Below, one piece after another: positions 1-11,300 of a stretch of 64,000 nt of DNA. The DNA comes from Neurospora tetraspora (taxonomy: Eukaryota > Ascomycota > Sordariomycetes > Sordariales > Sordariaceae), in contig NW_026944385.1 of NCBI RefSeq assembly GCF_033439725.1, positions 1,426,001 to 1,490,000 of the forward strand, read 5' to 3'. Each line of letters opens with the position of its first letter. The stretch's first letter is position 1. The notes under the pieces are model-generated. The model was not told the origin of the DNA. It saw nothing but the letters and a program-made list of their open reading frames with translations, and did no database searches. The translations under genes were made by a program, and so were the position numbers.

Positions 1-1
1 C

Positions 2-865
2 GAGGCCCAAAAGATTGTCTGTATGGTCGCCGCCGACACCTCCGCTTCCTGGGCCGTTGCCGACCACGACAATGCTCCCTATTACGCCCGCGGCTGCGTC
101 GCCATGGCCGGCGACGCCGCTCACGCCGCGCTTCCCTTTGCGGGCAACGGTGCGGCGCAGGCGCTCGAAGACGCGGCCGTCCTGGCCCATCTGCTGAGGA
201 CGTACGTCCGCACCCCCGAGATGGCAGAGACGGCGCTGTGGGCGTACGAGAAGGTGCGGATGGAGCGGTCGCAGAATGTGGTCGAGATTGCGCGCCAGTA
301 CGGGCGGGTGTATTCGTTCAATCCGGTCCAGCACGAAGGGAAGTGGGCCAAGCTGCATGAGAAGCCGGAGGTCATGATGCAATGGTTCCGGCAGCAGGCC
401 GCTGTTACGAATGAGTTTAATGTCGAGTTACAGAACGAGTGGGCGGAGAGGCTGTTTGTGACTGAGTTGGCACTGAGGGGGAGGGCGAGGATGCAAAGTT
501 CGGAGGCGGAGGGAAGTCAAGGAACTCACACGCAGCCAAAGACAAAGACGGATGAGGTCAAGAATGAGGAGGTAAGCAATATGCAGACTATGGGCGAGGG
601 CACGTCTCCGACATCGACTTGGGTGTCGTTGGAGACGATCAGAGGAGGAGAGGAAGGGGAGAATGTGGAACGAAAGGAAGCGGGAGTTGTGGATGGGGAA
701 GATGGGGAACATGTGGAAAGGGAGGAAGCGAATGATGATGATATGCACGATATGGAAAGTGTGGCAAGCTTCGGACAGGACAGCGATTATGACTTCGTTG
801 ACGATTACATGGATGATGCAGATGACGAGCTGGAAGATGAAGAGGAGGATGGCTCGGATCTTTAG
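2..865 (+). CDS. FAD-dependent monooxygenase, salicylate-hydroxylase type, C-terminal part
   Basis: The reading frame is open from the window edge, so the gene is truncated 5' and the N-terminal GxGxxG FAD domain lies outside. The visible part carries the family motif GDAAHA followed by PFAGNGAAQALEDAAVLA, the second FAD-contacting segment of group A flavoprotein hydroxylases, then a helical region typical of the C-terminal third. Such enzymes use NAD(P)H and O2 to hydroxylate aromatic or related substrates; the substrate here cannot be told. After about residue 150 of the visible part the protein runs into a low-complexity tail of over 100 residues rich in Glu, Asp, Thr and Ser that ends in a strongly acidic stretch. 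This tail is unlike most family members. An unrecognised intron is possible, but the frame stays open to the TAG at 863-865. Confidence 0.85.
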   Translation, partial: EAQKIVCMVAADTSASWAVADHDNAPYYARGCVAMAGDAAHAALPFAGNGAAQALEDAAVLAHLLRTYVRTPEMAETALWAYEKVRMERSQNVVEIARQYGRVYSFNPVQHEGKWAKLHEKPEVMMQWFRQQAAVTNEFNVELQNEWAERLFVTELALRGRARMQSSEAEGSQGTHTQPKTKTDEVKNEEVSNMQTMGEGTSPTSTWVSLETIRGGEEGENVERKEAGVVDGEDGEHVEREEANDDDMHDMESVASFGQDSDYDFVDDYMDDADDELEDEEEDGSDL

Positions 866-2216
866 TAATGGGAGGGAAATGAAAACGACGAAAAGGTTGA
901 TGAAACAACAAGGCGAAGGATTGGGAAGATTGTCATATTGGATGCTCGCCGGAAGAAGAACCGAGGACAGGGAAACAGCCTCGCAGTCTGGAATAAAAAC
1001 AGGACGTGAGTAGTGGTGGATAACGACTGCGACGAAAACCTAAGCAGGAGGATATCAAGCTCAGGATGTTCATGGGCATCAGATTGATCAACATATTACA
1101 CCCGATGGGGGACACAAGGAGGATGGCTTTAAATCAGAGCAAGGCGAAGCATGTAAGATTGTCTTGATTGGATGCTTGCCAGGAAGAAGGAACCGTTCTT
1201 TTGTCGATAGTCTGAACAGAAATAGAAATAAGAAGTTGCCTTTGCTTGTCAGAAGAATGGTGGTTCAGTGTGAAGAACTCAGTGTGATGAAGTCATGCCG
1301 GCGCCGGGCTTCGAGGCCTGCTGATGTCTAGGTATGGTGGCAGATATCCGACTAGCAGACACGCTGGTAATTTAGCAGTCATATTGCTAAGGAGTCATCT
1401 TAGTCGGTGCCCACTCCGCCAAGACATGGAACAGCTTTGGGCATTTGTAAGCTCAACTCCCGTGACCCGATACGAAACATCATGAAGTTCCTGCTCGCTC
1501 CATCTCCGTTGGATTATCCTTTAAATGGCGCTGACTCTCAAGGAGACGGGAATAAAGTAAAGAAGCTCCAGACCTTTCACCACAATGGTCACGAGATACA
1601 GGTTGCATGCCCAGGCGACCCAGCAGAGGACCCACCCCCACTGTCGATCATGACATGCATCTTTTTGCGGAGTAAGCGACCCGGATCCCATCCTTCTGCC
1701 TGCAAGTCAATAAACCGAATTTAGACATCGTGACGATGGGAAAACGAAAGCCGAGAAACGCGGATCAAAGGATTGACATGTTCAGCTTCCCATTCAAGTC
1801 ATCGCGGGAATAACAACAGCGGAACTGGACAACTTGAAGTGAGGGGTACCGCTGGGGTGCAGAATGAGGGGTCGATGTTCTGTGCTAGCCCCAAGTACAC
1901 CAAGCCGTGAACCCTTGTGGCTGCACTCCTCCTGCACCTCCATCCACGCTTCGACTCCCGATTCGCGAACAGCTCTCTTCCGAGGTAGGACTACGACGTA
2001 TTTGGGCGATTGACGCGAGCGGGGGAGATGGGGTCTGGGGAACCTGGGGAATAACAAGATGGGGTCTGGGGAACAACAAGATGGGGGGCCGTATAAGTAC
2101 CGGCCGGATCTAGGAAAGAGGGGGGGGAGCCCATCGACGACAAAGGTCTGGACACTGTCATCATTTCCATCACCGTTGGTCAAGTCACACACTCACACAA
2201 ATCAAGACAAAACAGA
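866..2216. other. Intergenic; local duplication and promoter repeats
   Basis: No convincing gene; the short ORFs lack codon structure. Two related segments of roughly 70 to 100 bp, at about 910-970 and 1140-1200, share a GGCGAAG start and a TTGGATGCTYGCC core and look like an old local duplication. Near 2029-2088 a G-rich 20-odd-bp unit (GATGGGGTCTGGGGAA with AACAAGATGGGG) is repeated imperfectly just upstream of the next gene's TATA-like box. Confidence 0.6.
2091..2100 (+). promoter_or_regulatory. TATA-like box of the flavin monooxygenase gene
   Basis: CGTATAAGTA lies about 120 bp upstream of the ATG at 2217, directly after the G-rich promoter repeats. It is the best core-promoter match in this interval. 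The assignment rests on sequence and position only. Confidence 0.4.
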
Positions 2217-4260
2217 ATGGGGGACTCTAACACCACCGTCGACGCCATCAGCTTCGTCGACACGACCTCCAGCCAACGCATCGAGCCCGGCTCCGTCAAC
2301 CACCCACCTGCCCCCTGGCCAGCGCACTTCAAGACCGAGCCCACGCCCGACGAGGTAGCCAAGATCACCGCTAATGTTGTCGACACAGTAAACAACCACT
2401 TCGACAAGGTTCCCGACCTGTTCCTCGACTCCCAGGCTGGCTTCTGGCGAGACCACCTAGCCCTGACCTGGAACCTGCGCACCCTCAAAGGCAAAGACAA
2501 GATCCGTGACTTCTTGCAAACCGAAGCCCAAGTCAAAGAAGTGCCTCTGCAAATCCAGATCGACGAGTCGCAAGCTTTCCGCAAGCCGCAAGTCGCCGGA
2601 TTTGCTCCCGTTGACGGACTCAAGGGCATCCAGTTCTATATCACCTTTACCTCGCAGAACGGCAAGGGACGCGGTGTGGTCAGGTTGGTGCAGGAGGAAA
2701 AGACGGAAGAGTGGAAGATCTGGACCTTCTTTACCACTCTTGAGGAGTACCGCCATCAGCCAGAGCCGAGGGGACCCAACAGGTCGAAGGGTGTCGAGCA
2801 TGGTGGACAGCCGGGACGGATGAACTGGGCGCAGAAGAGGCAGGAGGAAATTAACTTTACGAACCACGAGCCGGATGTGTTGATTCTCGGTATGTTCCCT
2901 CTCCTTTTGCTTCTCGGCAAACAAATAACTGACCCCCACCACCACAGGCTGCGGCCAAGGCGGCCTCACCGCCGCCGCCCGCCTCAAGATGCTCTCGGTC
3001 ACCTCGCTCATTATCGACCGCAACCCGCGCATCGGCGACAACTGGCGCAACCGGTACCACCAACTAGTCCTGCACGACCCAGTCTGGTACGACCACCTGC
3101 CCTACCTCCCCTTCCCCGACACCTGGCCCATCTTCACGCCCAAGGACAAGCTCGCCGACTGGTTCGAGTCGTACGCCAAAGCGCTGGACCTCAACATCTG
3201 GCTGCGCTCCACCATCGTCTCCTCCGAGTACGACGCCTCCCGCAAGTCCTGGAAGGTGGTCATCCGCCGCTCCTTCGTCAAGACCTCGCGCCCTTCAGGC
3301 TCCTCCAACCCGCCTGGCGGCGCACCTGAGGGAGTAGAAGAAGAACTCGAACACATGGAACTCACCGTCTACCCCAAACACATCATCCAATGCACCGGCG
3401 GCTCGGGAAAACCCAACATGCCGACCTCCATCCCCGGCATTGCCGGTGGCGTCTTCAAGGGCGACCGGCTCTGCCACTCCTCGCAGTTCACAACCGCCAC
3501 CCCGCTCTCCGAGCGCGGATCCAAGAAGGCCATCGTCGTGGGCGCGTGCAACTCCGCCCATGACATCTGCCAGGACTTCTACGAGCGCGGGTACGACGTG
3601 ACCATGATCCAGCGCTCCTCGACCTTCGTGCTGTCCTCGTCTGCTGCGCTCAAGTACCTTATCGGCCCGATCTACAGCGAGGGAGGGCCGGCGGTGGAAG
3701 ACGCCGACATGTTCGTTTGGTCGTACCCGAGCGAGGTGTTGAAGACGTTGCAGAAGGACTTGACCAAGTTGACGATTGAGCACGATGCCGAGTTATTGGC
3801 GGGGCTGGATAAAGCTGGGTTTAAGCTGGATAAGGGCGTCGATGGCGCGGGACTGTTTGCCAAGTATCTGCAGCGGCAGGGAGGGTATTATATCGATGTC
3901 GGCACTTCGAAGCTGATTGTTGAGGGAAAGATTGCCGTCAAGTCGGGGGTCGGTATTGCGGAGGTGGTGGAGAAGGGATTGAAGATGGAGGATGGGGAGG
4001 TGTTGGAGGCTGATGAGATTGTGTTTGCGACGGGGTATGATAATATGCGGTCAACGGCCAGGGAGGTGTTTGGGAGTGAGCAGGTGGGGGATAAGGTGGG
4101 TGATGTGTGGGGGTGGGATGAGGAAGGGGAGATGAGAGGGATTTGGACGAGGAGTGGGCATGAGGCGTTCTGGTTCCATGGAGGGAATCTGGCGCTGTCG
4201 AGGTATTATTCGAGGGTGGTGGGGTTGCAGGTTAGGGCGAGTTTGGATGGGTTGTTGTAG
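2217..4260 (+). CDS. NTF2-like/flavin-containing monooxygenase fusion protein
   Basis: Two exons, 2217-2889 and 2948-4260, joined across a 58-bp intron (GTATGT donor, CTGAC branch, CAG acceptor) give 661 residues. Residues of roughly 50-190 resemble an NTF2/SnoaL-like cone fold, as in a fungal FMO subfamily. GCGQGG at 225-230 is the FAD Rossmann loop, interrupted by the intron. An FMO-like FKG....HSSQF segment follows, then the NADPH-binding GACNSA at 423-428 and FATGYD at 584-589. The enzyme should oxygenate N, S or carbonyl groups using NADPH and O2; its substrate is unknown. The start is supported by CAGAATGGG context and an upstream TATA-like box. The Ala in GACNSA replaces the usual second Gly, as in several fungal homologues. 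It appears intact. A Baeyer-Villiger activity cannot be excluded. Confidence 0.92.
2890..2947 (+). other. Intron of the flavin monooxygenase gene
   Basis: The GT-AG intron starts GTATGT, has CTGAC near its 3' end and finishes CACAG. Removing it joins LILG to CGQGG and restores the FAD-binding loop, which fixes the boundaries. Confidence 0.9.
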
Positions 4261-5319
4261 GGGGATTGTGGCTGGATGGGAGGGGGAGTAAGAAGAGGGC
4301 TAAAGGGGGGGACCGGAGTTTCTTGGATAGCTATCCTGGTTTTTGACATCCTAGGTGCGATGAGGAACACTTGAATGCTGACTCTTGTTGAACATCATGC
4401 CCATTGCTGGGAGCGTACTACTGACCATGCTGGTACGTCTGGGTTGATCCTCGGATTCGCGATGGAATGAAGCTTGTCCGGTATGACGGTATCGTGGGTA
4501 GAGGTATTCGGCCTTGCCGCCCGCCAACGAGAAATGAACAAGGAGTCCAAAGAAGCATGGACTCTTGCTTCTAGAACAGTTCCATTATCTCCCTTTGTCG
4601 TGATGAGCACCAACGGAAAAGTTTCCGCCGTACTGTACCAAACGCACCATCACCACCCACAACCACTCTCCCATCCAGACACCATCGTTACAAGTCCTGC
4701 ATGGCGCCAGGATTCTCGCCATTTAAGCTTTTCTCCTTTTCCTTGCAATGCTTGCCATACATTCCTCAAATGATCTTCGTCTCCCACGCGATTGGTCCAG
4801 TCGGTCCATCCGAGACTCGGGAACGTCTCGTGAGATGTTGGGAGGATGGCCTGGATGGGTGCTTGAGTTGAGCTGAGCGGCTAGCTACATAAACATCACG
4901 GGATGTCTGGTTGCCTTACTTCTCCCCAACGGTTAGGCTATCGGTCATTTGCGACCATTCTGTTAGCTTAAATGATTCCGCATCATGTACAGTGGGTATC
5001 CGTGCTTTGTCACGACATTATGGCTGCCGAGTGGCGAGTTGCAGAGTAAGGTCAGTGATAAAGACGAAGAAAAATATGATGAAGAGGAGGAAGTCTGGGT
5101 AGTGTGTATGTAGCTTGCCAGGCGCCGGGAGTAGTGGGCAACGGACGTGGATGGATCGAGACATCATCGACATGGGACTGCGTGGGATTAATGCCTTGTT
5201 TGTTTGCTTGTCATGTCCCAGATGTCTCAATCCTTCTTCCTAGTTCATGTAGGTAAAAAGAGATCAGGGTTGTCCAGCCGACCGGCACTCAAACTTTTAA
5301 GAGCCCTTCGCTGCCTTCT
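4261..5319. other. Intergenic, no gene seen
   Basis: Short ORFs on both strands have no recognisable domain or matching splice signals. The stretch probably contains the 3' UTR of the monooxygenase and the promoter of the next gene. Confidence 0.5.
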
Positions 5320-6678
5320 ATGTTTCGATCCATCGACCTCTTTGCCTCCGTTTCCAGATTACTCTCTTCTTTCTTGTGCCAGTCAGTTGCCTGGGCGGGA
5401 ACGTCAGATACTTGCTTATACTATAGTCAACATGGAGCTCAGCTCATATCATATGTGTGCAACGACGACACGGGGGTTGACTTCCCCGCTACTTATCCTC
5501 TTTACTTCTGGTCATTGCCCTTTCATCGACCGCCCGGGCTGTCACGGGAGATGACCCGGAAAAAAAAAGTGATTTTTCCTCATTATCCTGAACAAGTCTA
5601 CTTTCTCGAAGACACCATCATCGTCATCTATTTTAATGCAAATAGACCCGGATCCCTGACATTAACGTGTTCTGACGAGTTCACGGGGTCTGGCAGGAGC
5701 GAGACCGAATGGAAGACTAGTGAGTAATTTTCATTCGCAGTTTGGTTGACAATCCATCTCCTCTCTGAAGCATTGGCTGGCAAGCCTCGTAGGCGCGTCG
5801 CATCGATCCGTCCCTCCCCAATCTTCCTATCCATGCGCAAGAAAATGTCCTAATAACTTTCTGACGTTTCAACAAAAGTTGTGGAAGTGCCCGTGATCCC
5901 GGCACCCAACGGATCACAACCTATCAGAGTATAGAAAAAAGATATGATCAAGTTGACGGTAGATTTTGATTGGTATACCTGCGGCTTCAAAGTTGGTCGT
6001 GTGATGGATGAGAGGTTTCCCTTGTCGGGAGGTGGCTTCAAATTGATGAATCAACGACGCCCTGGGGGGCCGACAACCGTGGGAGAGGCGGAAGCATCGC
6101 AATTTTCCGCCACTCCTGCAACTTTGCCGCCGACCGCAACACTTACGACAACAACTCAGTCAATACAGGCTCTGACTACAACGACCTCGTCTTCCACAGT
6201 TGCTGATACCACTGCTGGCCCTGGCAGCAGTACGACCCCTAGCGACCTAGACACATCACCGACTCATTCATCAACAGCGGGCATCGACGCCGAGAAGGAC
6301 TCAGGCACCAAAAACGGAGGAGGAGGTCTAAGTGCCGTGGCCATGGCTGGAATTGGAGTTGGTGCGGGCGTTGCGGTCATCGCGGTTGCCGGCCTGTGGT
6401 TCTTGTGTTACTGGAGGGGAAGGAGGAAGGCGCTGGCTACGGCTGCCGCTACCAGTCATCAGCAGCAGACGGAAGAAGAGCAGAGGAAGGGAGATGTCAT
6501 CAAAACGCCAGGAAGTGGGACGCAGCAGTCGCCGTCTTCCTATTATGGGCAGGAGCACTTTGGAAAGGAAGATATCAAGGGAAAGCCGCAACTGTCAGAG
6601 CTGGGGGCCGTGGAAACTGGAAGGCATGAGGTAGATGGAGGGGGTCACGGTTGGCAGAATAGGGTTGAACTTGCTTGA
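5320..6678 (+). CDS. Probable single-pass Ser/Thr-rich membrane protein (exon model uncertain)
   Basis: The 3' exon (within 5944-6678) is clear. It encodes a Thr/Ser-rich stalk, a glycine linker, one membrane segment (AVAMAGIGVGAGVAVIAVAG followed by LWFLCYW) and a basic then Gln/Glu-rich cytoplasmic tail. This is the layout of fungal cell-surface sensor or stalk proteins. Upstream, an ORF from 5320 begins with a plausible signal peptide (MFRSIDLFASVSRLLSSFLC) and a Cys-containing segment with TCLYY and YVCNDDTG, which recalls the short Cys-rich ectodomains of such proteins. A GTGAGT donor at 5720 could join it in frame to an AAG acceptor at 5941, but that acceptor is weak and other introns are possible. 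No catalytic domain is seen. I am confident of the 3' exon and unsure of everything before it. Confidence 0.45.
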
Positions 6679-7079
6679 CCACGGGACATGTTTCAATGCT
6701 TGGTGACGGGAAACTGGAACAAAGCGCCCAAAGAAAAGCTTCCACTTATACAAGAGATCGATTTATTTAAACTTTTCTTTCGCCCTCACTCAGTGGCACG
6801 GCCCGAAGCAGCCAAGACGATGGAACCCCGGCGCCACATGAATGCGGGCCGATCGATCGATCGTCATTCAACGAAAGAGCGACAGTCACCACAAACACTC
6901 CTTTTTCATTGTATCTTTATAACACATATTGGAAGTGTTTGGCTACTCTTTAATCCATCTTCATTCATTCTTCTGACTGAGGCACAGGATATTGTCCGGT
7001 AGCGTGAGCCGCGAATATCCGGTGTATTCCCGCCCGGGCCGGCATGGTCCGGCGTAGGCCGACACTCGTCCGGAAGGAA
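6679..7079. other. Intergenic before the MITE
   Basis: No gene is seen. A GATCGATCGATCG run lies near 6851-6863. Several CCGG-rich words (for example CCCGCCCGGGCCGG) lie just before the MITE. Confidence 0.5.
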
Positions 7080-7087
7080 CCAACGAG

Positions 7088-7320
7088 CAGCGTTAGAGAT
7101 AACTCAACTCAACTCAACTCGGGGTTTGAAGTTAGTTGAGTGGGTCAACTCGAGGTCCCGAGTTGAGTTGAGTAGAGTTGAGTTGAGTTGAGTTACACTA
7201 GTTGCCAGAGTTGCCAAAATATTGGGGTCACCCATAACCCTATACCCGGTCTGCCAAGAAGGCGTTACGTAAGGTAGTTAGTTATATTTGGCTTGGCGAG
7301 TTGAGTTATCTCCAACGCTG
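7088..7320. mobile_element. Non-autonomous hAT-type MITE, 233 bp
   Basis: The two ends are inverted repeats of 23 bp that match at 22 positions. Both start CAGCGTT, then A or G at position 8, and continue GAGATAACTCAACTC. The flanks are a perfect 8-bp direct repeat, CCAACGAG, at 7080-7087 and 7321-7328. A CAG-starting inverted repeat with an 8-bp target duplication is the hallmark of hAT transposons. The element is too short for a transposase. Inside, four AACTC units (7101-7120) face a run of GAGTT units (about 7160-7194), so a long hairpin can form. The near-identical ends and perfect target duplication suggest a fairly recent insertion. The autonomous partner is not in this window. Confidence 0.88.
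7101..7195. repeat. AACTC / GAGTT inverted pentanucleotide array inside the MITE
   Basis: Four tandem AACTC units at 7101-7120 are followed after about 40 bp by reverse-complement GAGTT units with one interruption. The transcript or single strand could fold into a hairpin stem of about 20 bp. Confidence 0.8.
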
Positions 7321-7328
7321 CCAACGAG

Positions 7329-7713
7329 GGATGGGAGACTCTCGCACTAACAAACTCTTACCACACCTGCTCTTCATTTCTCCTGCACATACATTTCAGT
7401 TTCTTCCTCATTTTCCCATCCATAACAAACTCACGATCGACATGGCCGAGATCCCATGCAGTCTGTCTTCCATAGGTAGTTCCATCGTCGAAAAAGCCAT
7501 CTCCGTCTAGACGCGCCGTCGTTACAAGTTCTGCATGGCACCCTTGCCTTTCGCATGCATTGGAACCTCGCGAACTCTAGCGTGTCTGTTCTGGGCTCTG
7601 CTGTGGTCGATCGCTTGGTCGGCATGGAACTGACTGGATGGTTGGCCATATTTACAGGGGACCTAACTGTACCCCCGTCCCAGCAACGTCTGGAAGGAAT
7701 GACAAATAACGGA
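7329..7713. other. Intergenic between the MITE and the copia element
   Basis: Short ORFs only; no gene can be supported. Base composition is normal, with no sign of RIP, up to the copia target duplication at 7714. Confidence 0.5.
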
Positions 7714-7718
7714 GATTG

Positions 7719-7890
7719 TATCAGATATGACGGTGCAGAATTGATTAATTGAAGAGTGTGTGTGACTGATTCGCCCAGAAGGTATGGGGGGTGCTAGAGT
7801 AACCCAAATATGCCCAGAAATCAGGCAACATCAGGTGGCTAGAACGCTAACCTCTATATAGTATAGTTAAAACCACCCTTAAATCTAATA
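7719..7890 (-). repeat. 3' LTR of the copia fossil
   Basis: It aligns without large gaps to 17356-17528. It is the 3' LTR for the minus-strand element because the polypurine tract and the end of pol adjoin it. Confidence 0.85.
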
Positions 7891-8349
7891 TACCCCCTCA
7901 CTTGCAGACCTTCCAAATAGGGTAAAAGTGAAGCTATTTATAGAGTCTCTCTTATAACACGTTAATTTCTCTAGCTAAACTATAAATATCCTCCAAAATA
8001 TCATCCGGAATCTCCTTATCTATCCCTATCTCTTTACGAGCTAGTACATTCGTTATTCTTATTAGTTCCCAGAATTTCTCGTAATCCAATTATCCTAGAA
8101 CCTTTATTAATTTATCGGCTAGTATCTTCTTTATTTCTAAATACTTAATTTTAATCCTTCCTTCTATAATTTCCTACTTTAATTAATAAAAATAGATATC
8201 GATATATTTCAATTTAATTATTATGGGTATTTATTACGAGGTTATTGATGTATTTATTTATAATTTAGTAGAGGATAACCTTATTATTTTAGGCTATCTT
8301 TAATTAGTTTATTACGCGCTAGGTATCGATTAGCCTAATAATTCCCTCC

Positions 8350-11300
8350 GCTTCGGCCCCGCCTATAAATAATGTAATTATTTCCTTTATAGAATTCTAA
8401 TTTATTTCCGTTATGCTCCGTTAATTAAACGGTATGCGCTTCCTATTAAGACGGCTAGTATATATCCTACGTACCGGAAGCCTTCTTATGAAGAAGTCCC
8501 CGACGAAGGGGAGTTGGAGTTACTACAATTGGAATTTATACGTTGTTTCTCTATCTCTACGATTGTAAGGAAGGCTGCTTGTTAATAGTTCAACCGTTTT
8601 AAGAACCGGGTAATTAACCGATTAGGAATTATACCTATTAGTAAGACCCCTAATAGTTTAGGTTAAATACTTATACTCGCCGCTGTACCGTCCCAAATTA
8701 GCCCCCGCGTTTTTCTAATTTCCTATTGGGTAGGTAGAGGGGTCCGTACCGGCAACGTTAATTACTGTATACCGGTTAGGTTTTACAATATCCTTAAAAG
8801 TCCTATTAACCTTAATAATATTAAAGAATTGTCCGTACCGAATTTTAATTAGTTAACCGAAAAATATAAATTACAAATTATCCGTACGACTCGAACTAAT
8901 ATAAAGGAAAATATTAAAAGAAGAATTGAAGAGGATAAAATAAAGAAGGAAGGAGGAACCTTAGACCCTGATAATATTAATAATGGTTTAATAGAAGATA
9001 TAATAAAGGAAGTATTAGAAGGGAGAGGTTAAAAGTACAAACGATTCTTTAATAATTATTTTTATTAATAGATTAATACCCTAGTTAATAAAGGGGACGA
9101 GGATATATTACGTATAATAAAAGTAATTAACTCTATCTACTTTACCAGTAAAGATAAGGATTTTCCCCACTACGAAAGTGTTACGAACTATAAGCGAAGG
9201 ACATGGGCCAACCAAGCCACCGGTACACTGCAGCCACGTGAAGGCTGGGCAGTGTAACCAGGGCAAGGAAAGAGGCAGGCACGGGCCCGCGGGAATAAGC
9301 AGGGCTCACGGAAGCAATCCAGGCTCACGGTGGTGAGCCAGGCTCGCAAAGGTGAGCCAGATCCAAGGAGTGAGCCAGAGAACCTAAGCAGCAAGATAGT
9401 TTACGATGCAGTATAAGAGGACGACTGGAGAACTCAGATTGTCAGATAGTTCGACAGTAGTCAATAGACCATCGTCACCAGAGACACGTATAACGATACT
9501 TGTTGTGAACCCTTTGGCTTTACCAAACTGCACTTGATAGTCTTTACCTTCAGCTATCCCACTTAGGCAGATCAAGTCTGCCATTCGTCACAGAAAGGGT
9601 TATTAATAATTACTTTGTAATTAATAATATTTCTATTAATAAAATTATATTGGAGGACATTATTAAATTCTACGAAAAGGTTGATAAACTCCCTAAAATT
9701 AACGTTTAAATCTAAATTAAATTCATTAAATAGTATTAGTATTATACTAATACGTTTATATAAGAGGGCGCGGAAATCCTTCCCCCTACTCGATCTTACA
9801 ATTTTAAACTTAAATTCCGCTTAGAAGCTACGCCGCCCACTTTTCGCGGCCGCGCTTTTAACCCCGACGAATTTAATATTATTAAAAAATAAATTAAGGA
9901 TAATTTTAAGAAGAAATTTATTAGGCCCTCCTAATCCAAAATATTATTATTGGTTTTATTCGTTAAGAAGCTAAATAATAAAGTATGCGTTCATATTAAT
10001 TATAAAAGTATTAATAACGTTAATCTTAAATTTCGTTACCCTCTACCGCTAATTAAAAAAAACTTTCGATACGATCTACCATATTAAGATTTTTATTAAA
10101 TTTGATATAATCGCTATTTTTAACTATATCCGCATTAAATAAAGCTACGAATGATTAACTATTATTATTATACGGTTTAGTCTATTTAAATCTTTAATAG
10201 TACTTTTTAATTTATAAAGCGCCTTAAGGGCTTTTTAGAATTATATTAATAATATCCTTTATAACGTTTTTAATGTCTATGTAATTATTTACCTTAATAA
10301 TATCTTTATTTACTCTAATAATATATAAGATTACGAACGCTATATTAACAACGTATTTAATAAATTCGTTAAAGGAAAATTGAGTGTTAATATTAATAAA
10401 TATAAATTCTACATAATATGTATAAAATATTTAAGTTTAATTATTATGTTAAGTAGTATCTAAATAGATCTAAAAAAAGTTAATTTAATTATAGAATAGT
10501 AAGCTCCCGAATTTAAGAAGTCTTTATAATCCTTTTTAAATTTTATAAACTTTTACTATCGTTTTATTAAAAGATTTTCGATTATAGCGACCCTACTTTA
10601 CAAATTTACTAAGAAAAATATAATTTAGATTTAGAATAATAATTATTAAAGAGCTTTCGAATCTTTAAAAAAGGCTTTCACCGAAAGACCCGTACTAAAG
10701 ATTTATAATTAAACTAAAAGGACTATTGTCGAAATAAATACTTCTAATTAGATTATTAGCGGTACCCTATCTTAATATAATAATAATAGCGTCCTTTACC
10801 CTGTCGTTTACTTTTCAGCCAAATATACGTCCTAAGAATATAATTATAATGTATATAATAAAGAATTATTCGCTATTATGAAAGCCCTAGAAAAATAGAA
10901 GTTAAAGTTAGAGGGAGCCTAATAGCCGTTTAATATCTTAATAAACTATAAAAACTTACAAACCTTTATAATTAATAAATAATTAACTTAACGCTATATA
11001 TAATAATCTGAATTCCTATTATAATTCAATTTCCTAATTAAATATACCCTAAATTCGAAGAACCTCCGCCCAAACGTACTAAACTGCAAGCTAAACGACC
11101 GCCCTAATAATGAAAAGAAAAAGACGACAAAATCGTAATACAAAAGCGGGCTCTATTAAACCCTTTATAGTTTGAATATAATTATTTCGGAGACCCTGTA
11201 ATTATCTTTTCCCTTTATTTATTAAGTATAAATAATTTCGATAATAAATCGACCGATAATCTAATCCGGGTAAACTACGAAACCTCTATATTTCTATAAA

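Noticed and set aside
4620-7560. Short match CGTTACAAGTYCTGCATGGC at about 4687 and 7515
   Set aside because: Only about 20 bp, with no extension on either side. Treated as chance or a very old remnant.
9188-9394. Short ORFs inside the GC-rich island of the first nest
   Set aside because: They lie wholly in the solo LTR and carry no domain.
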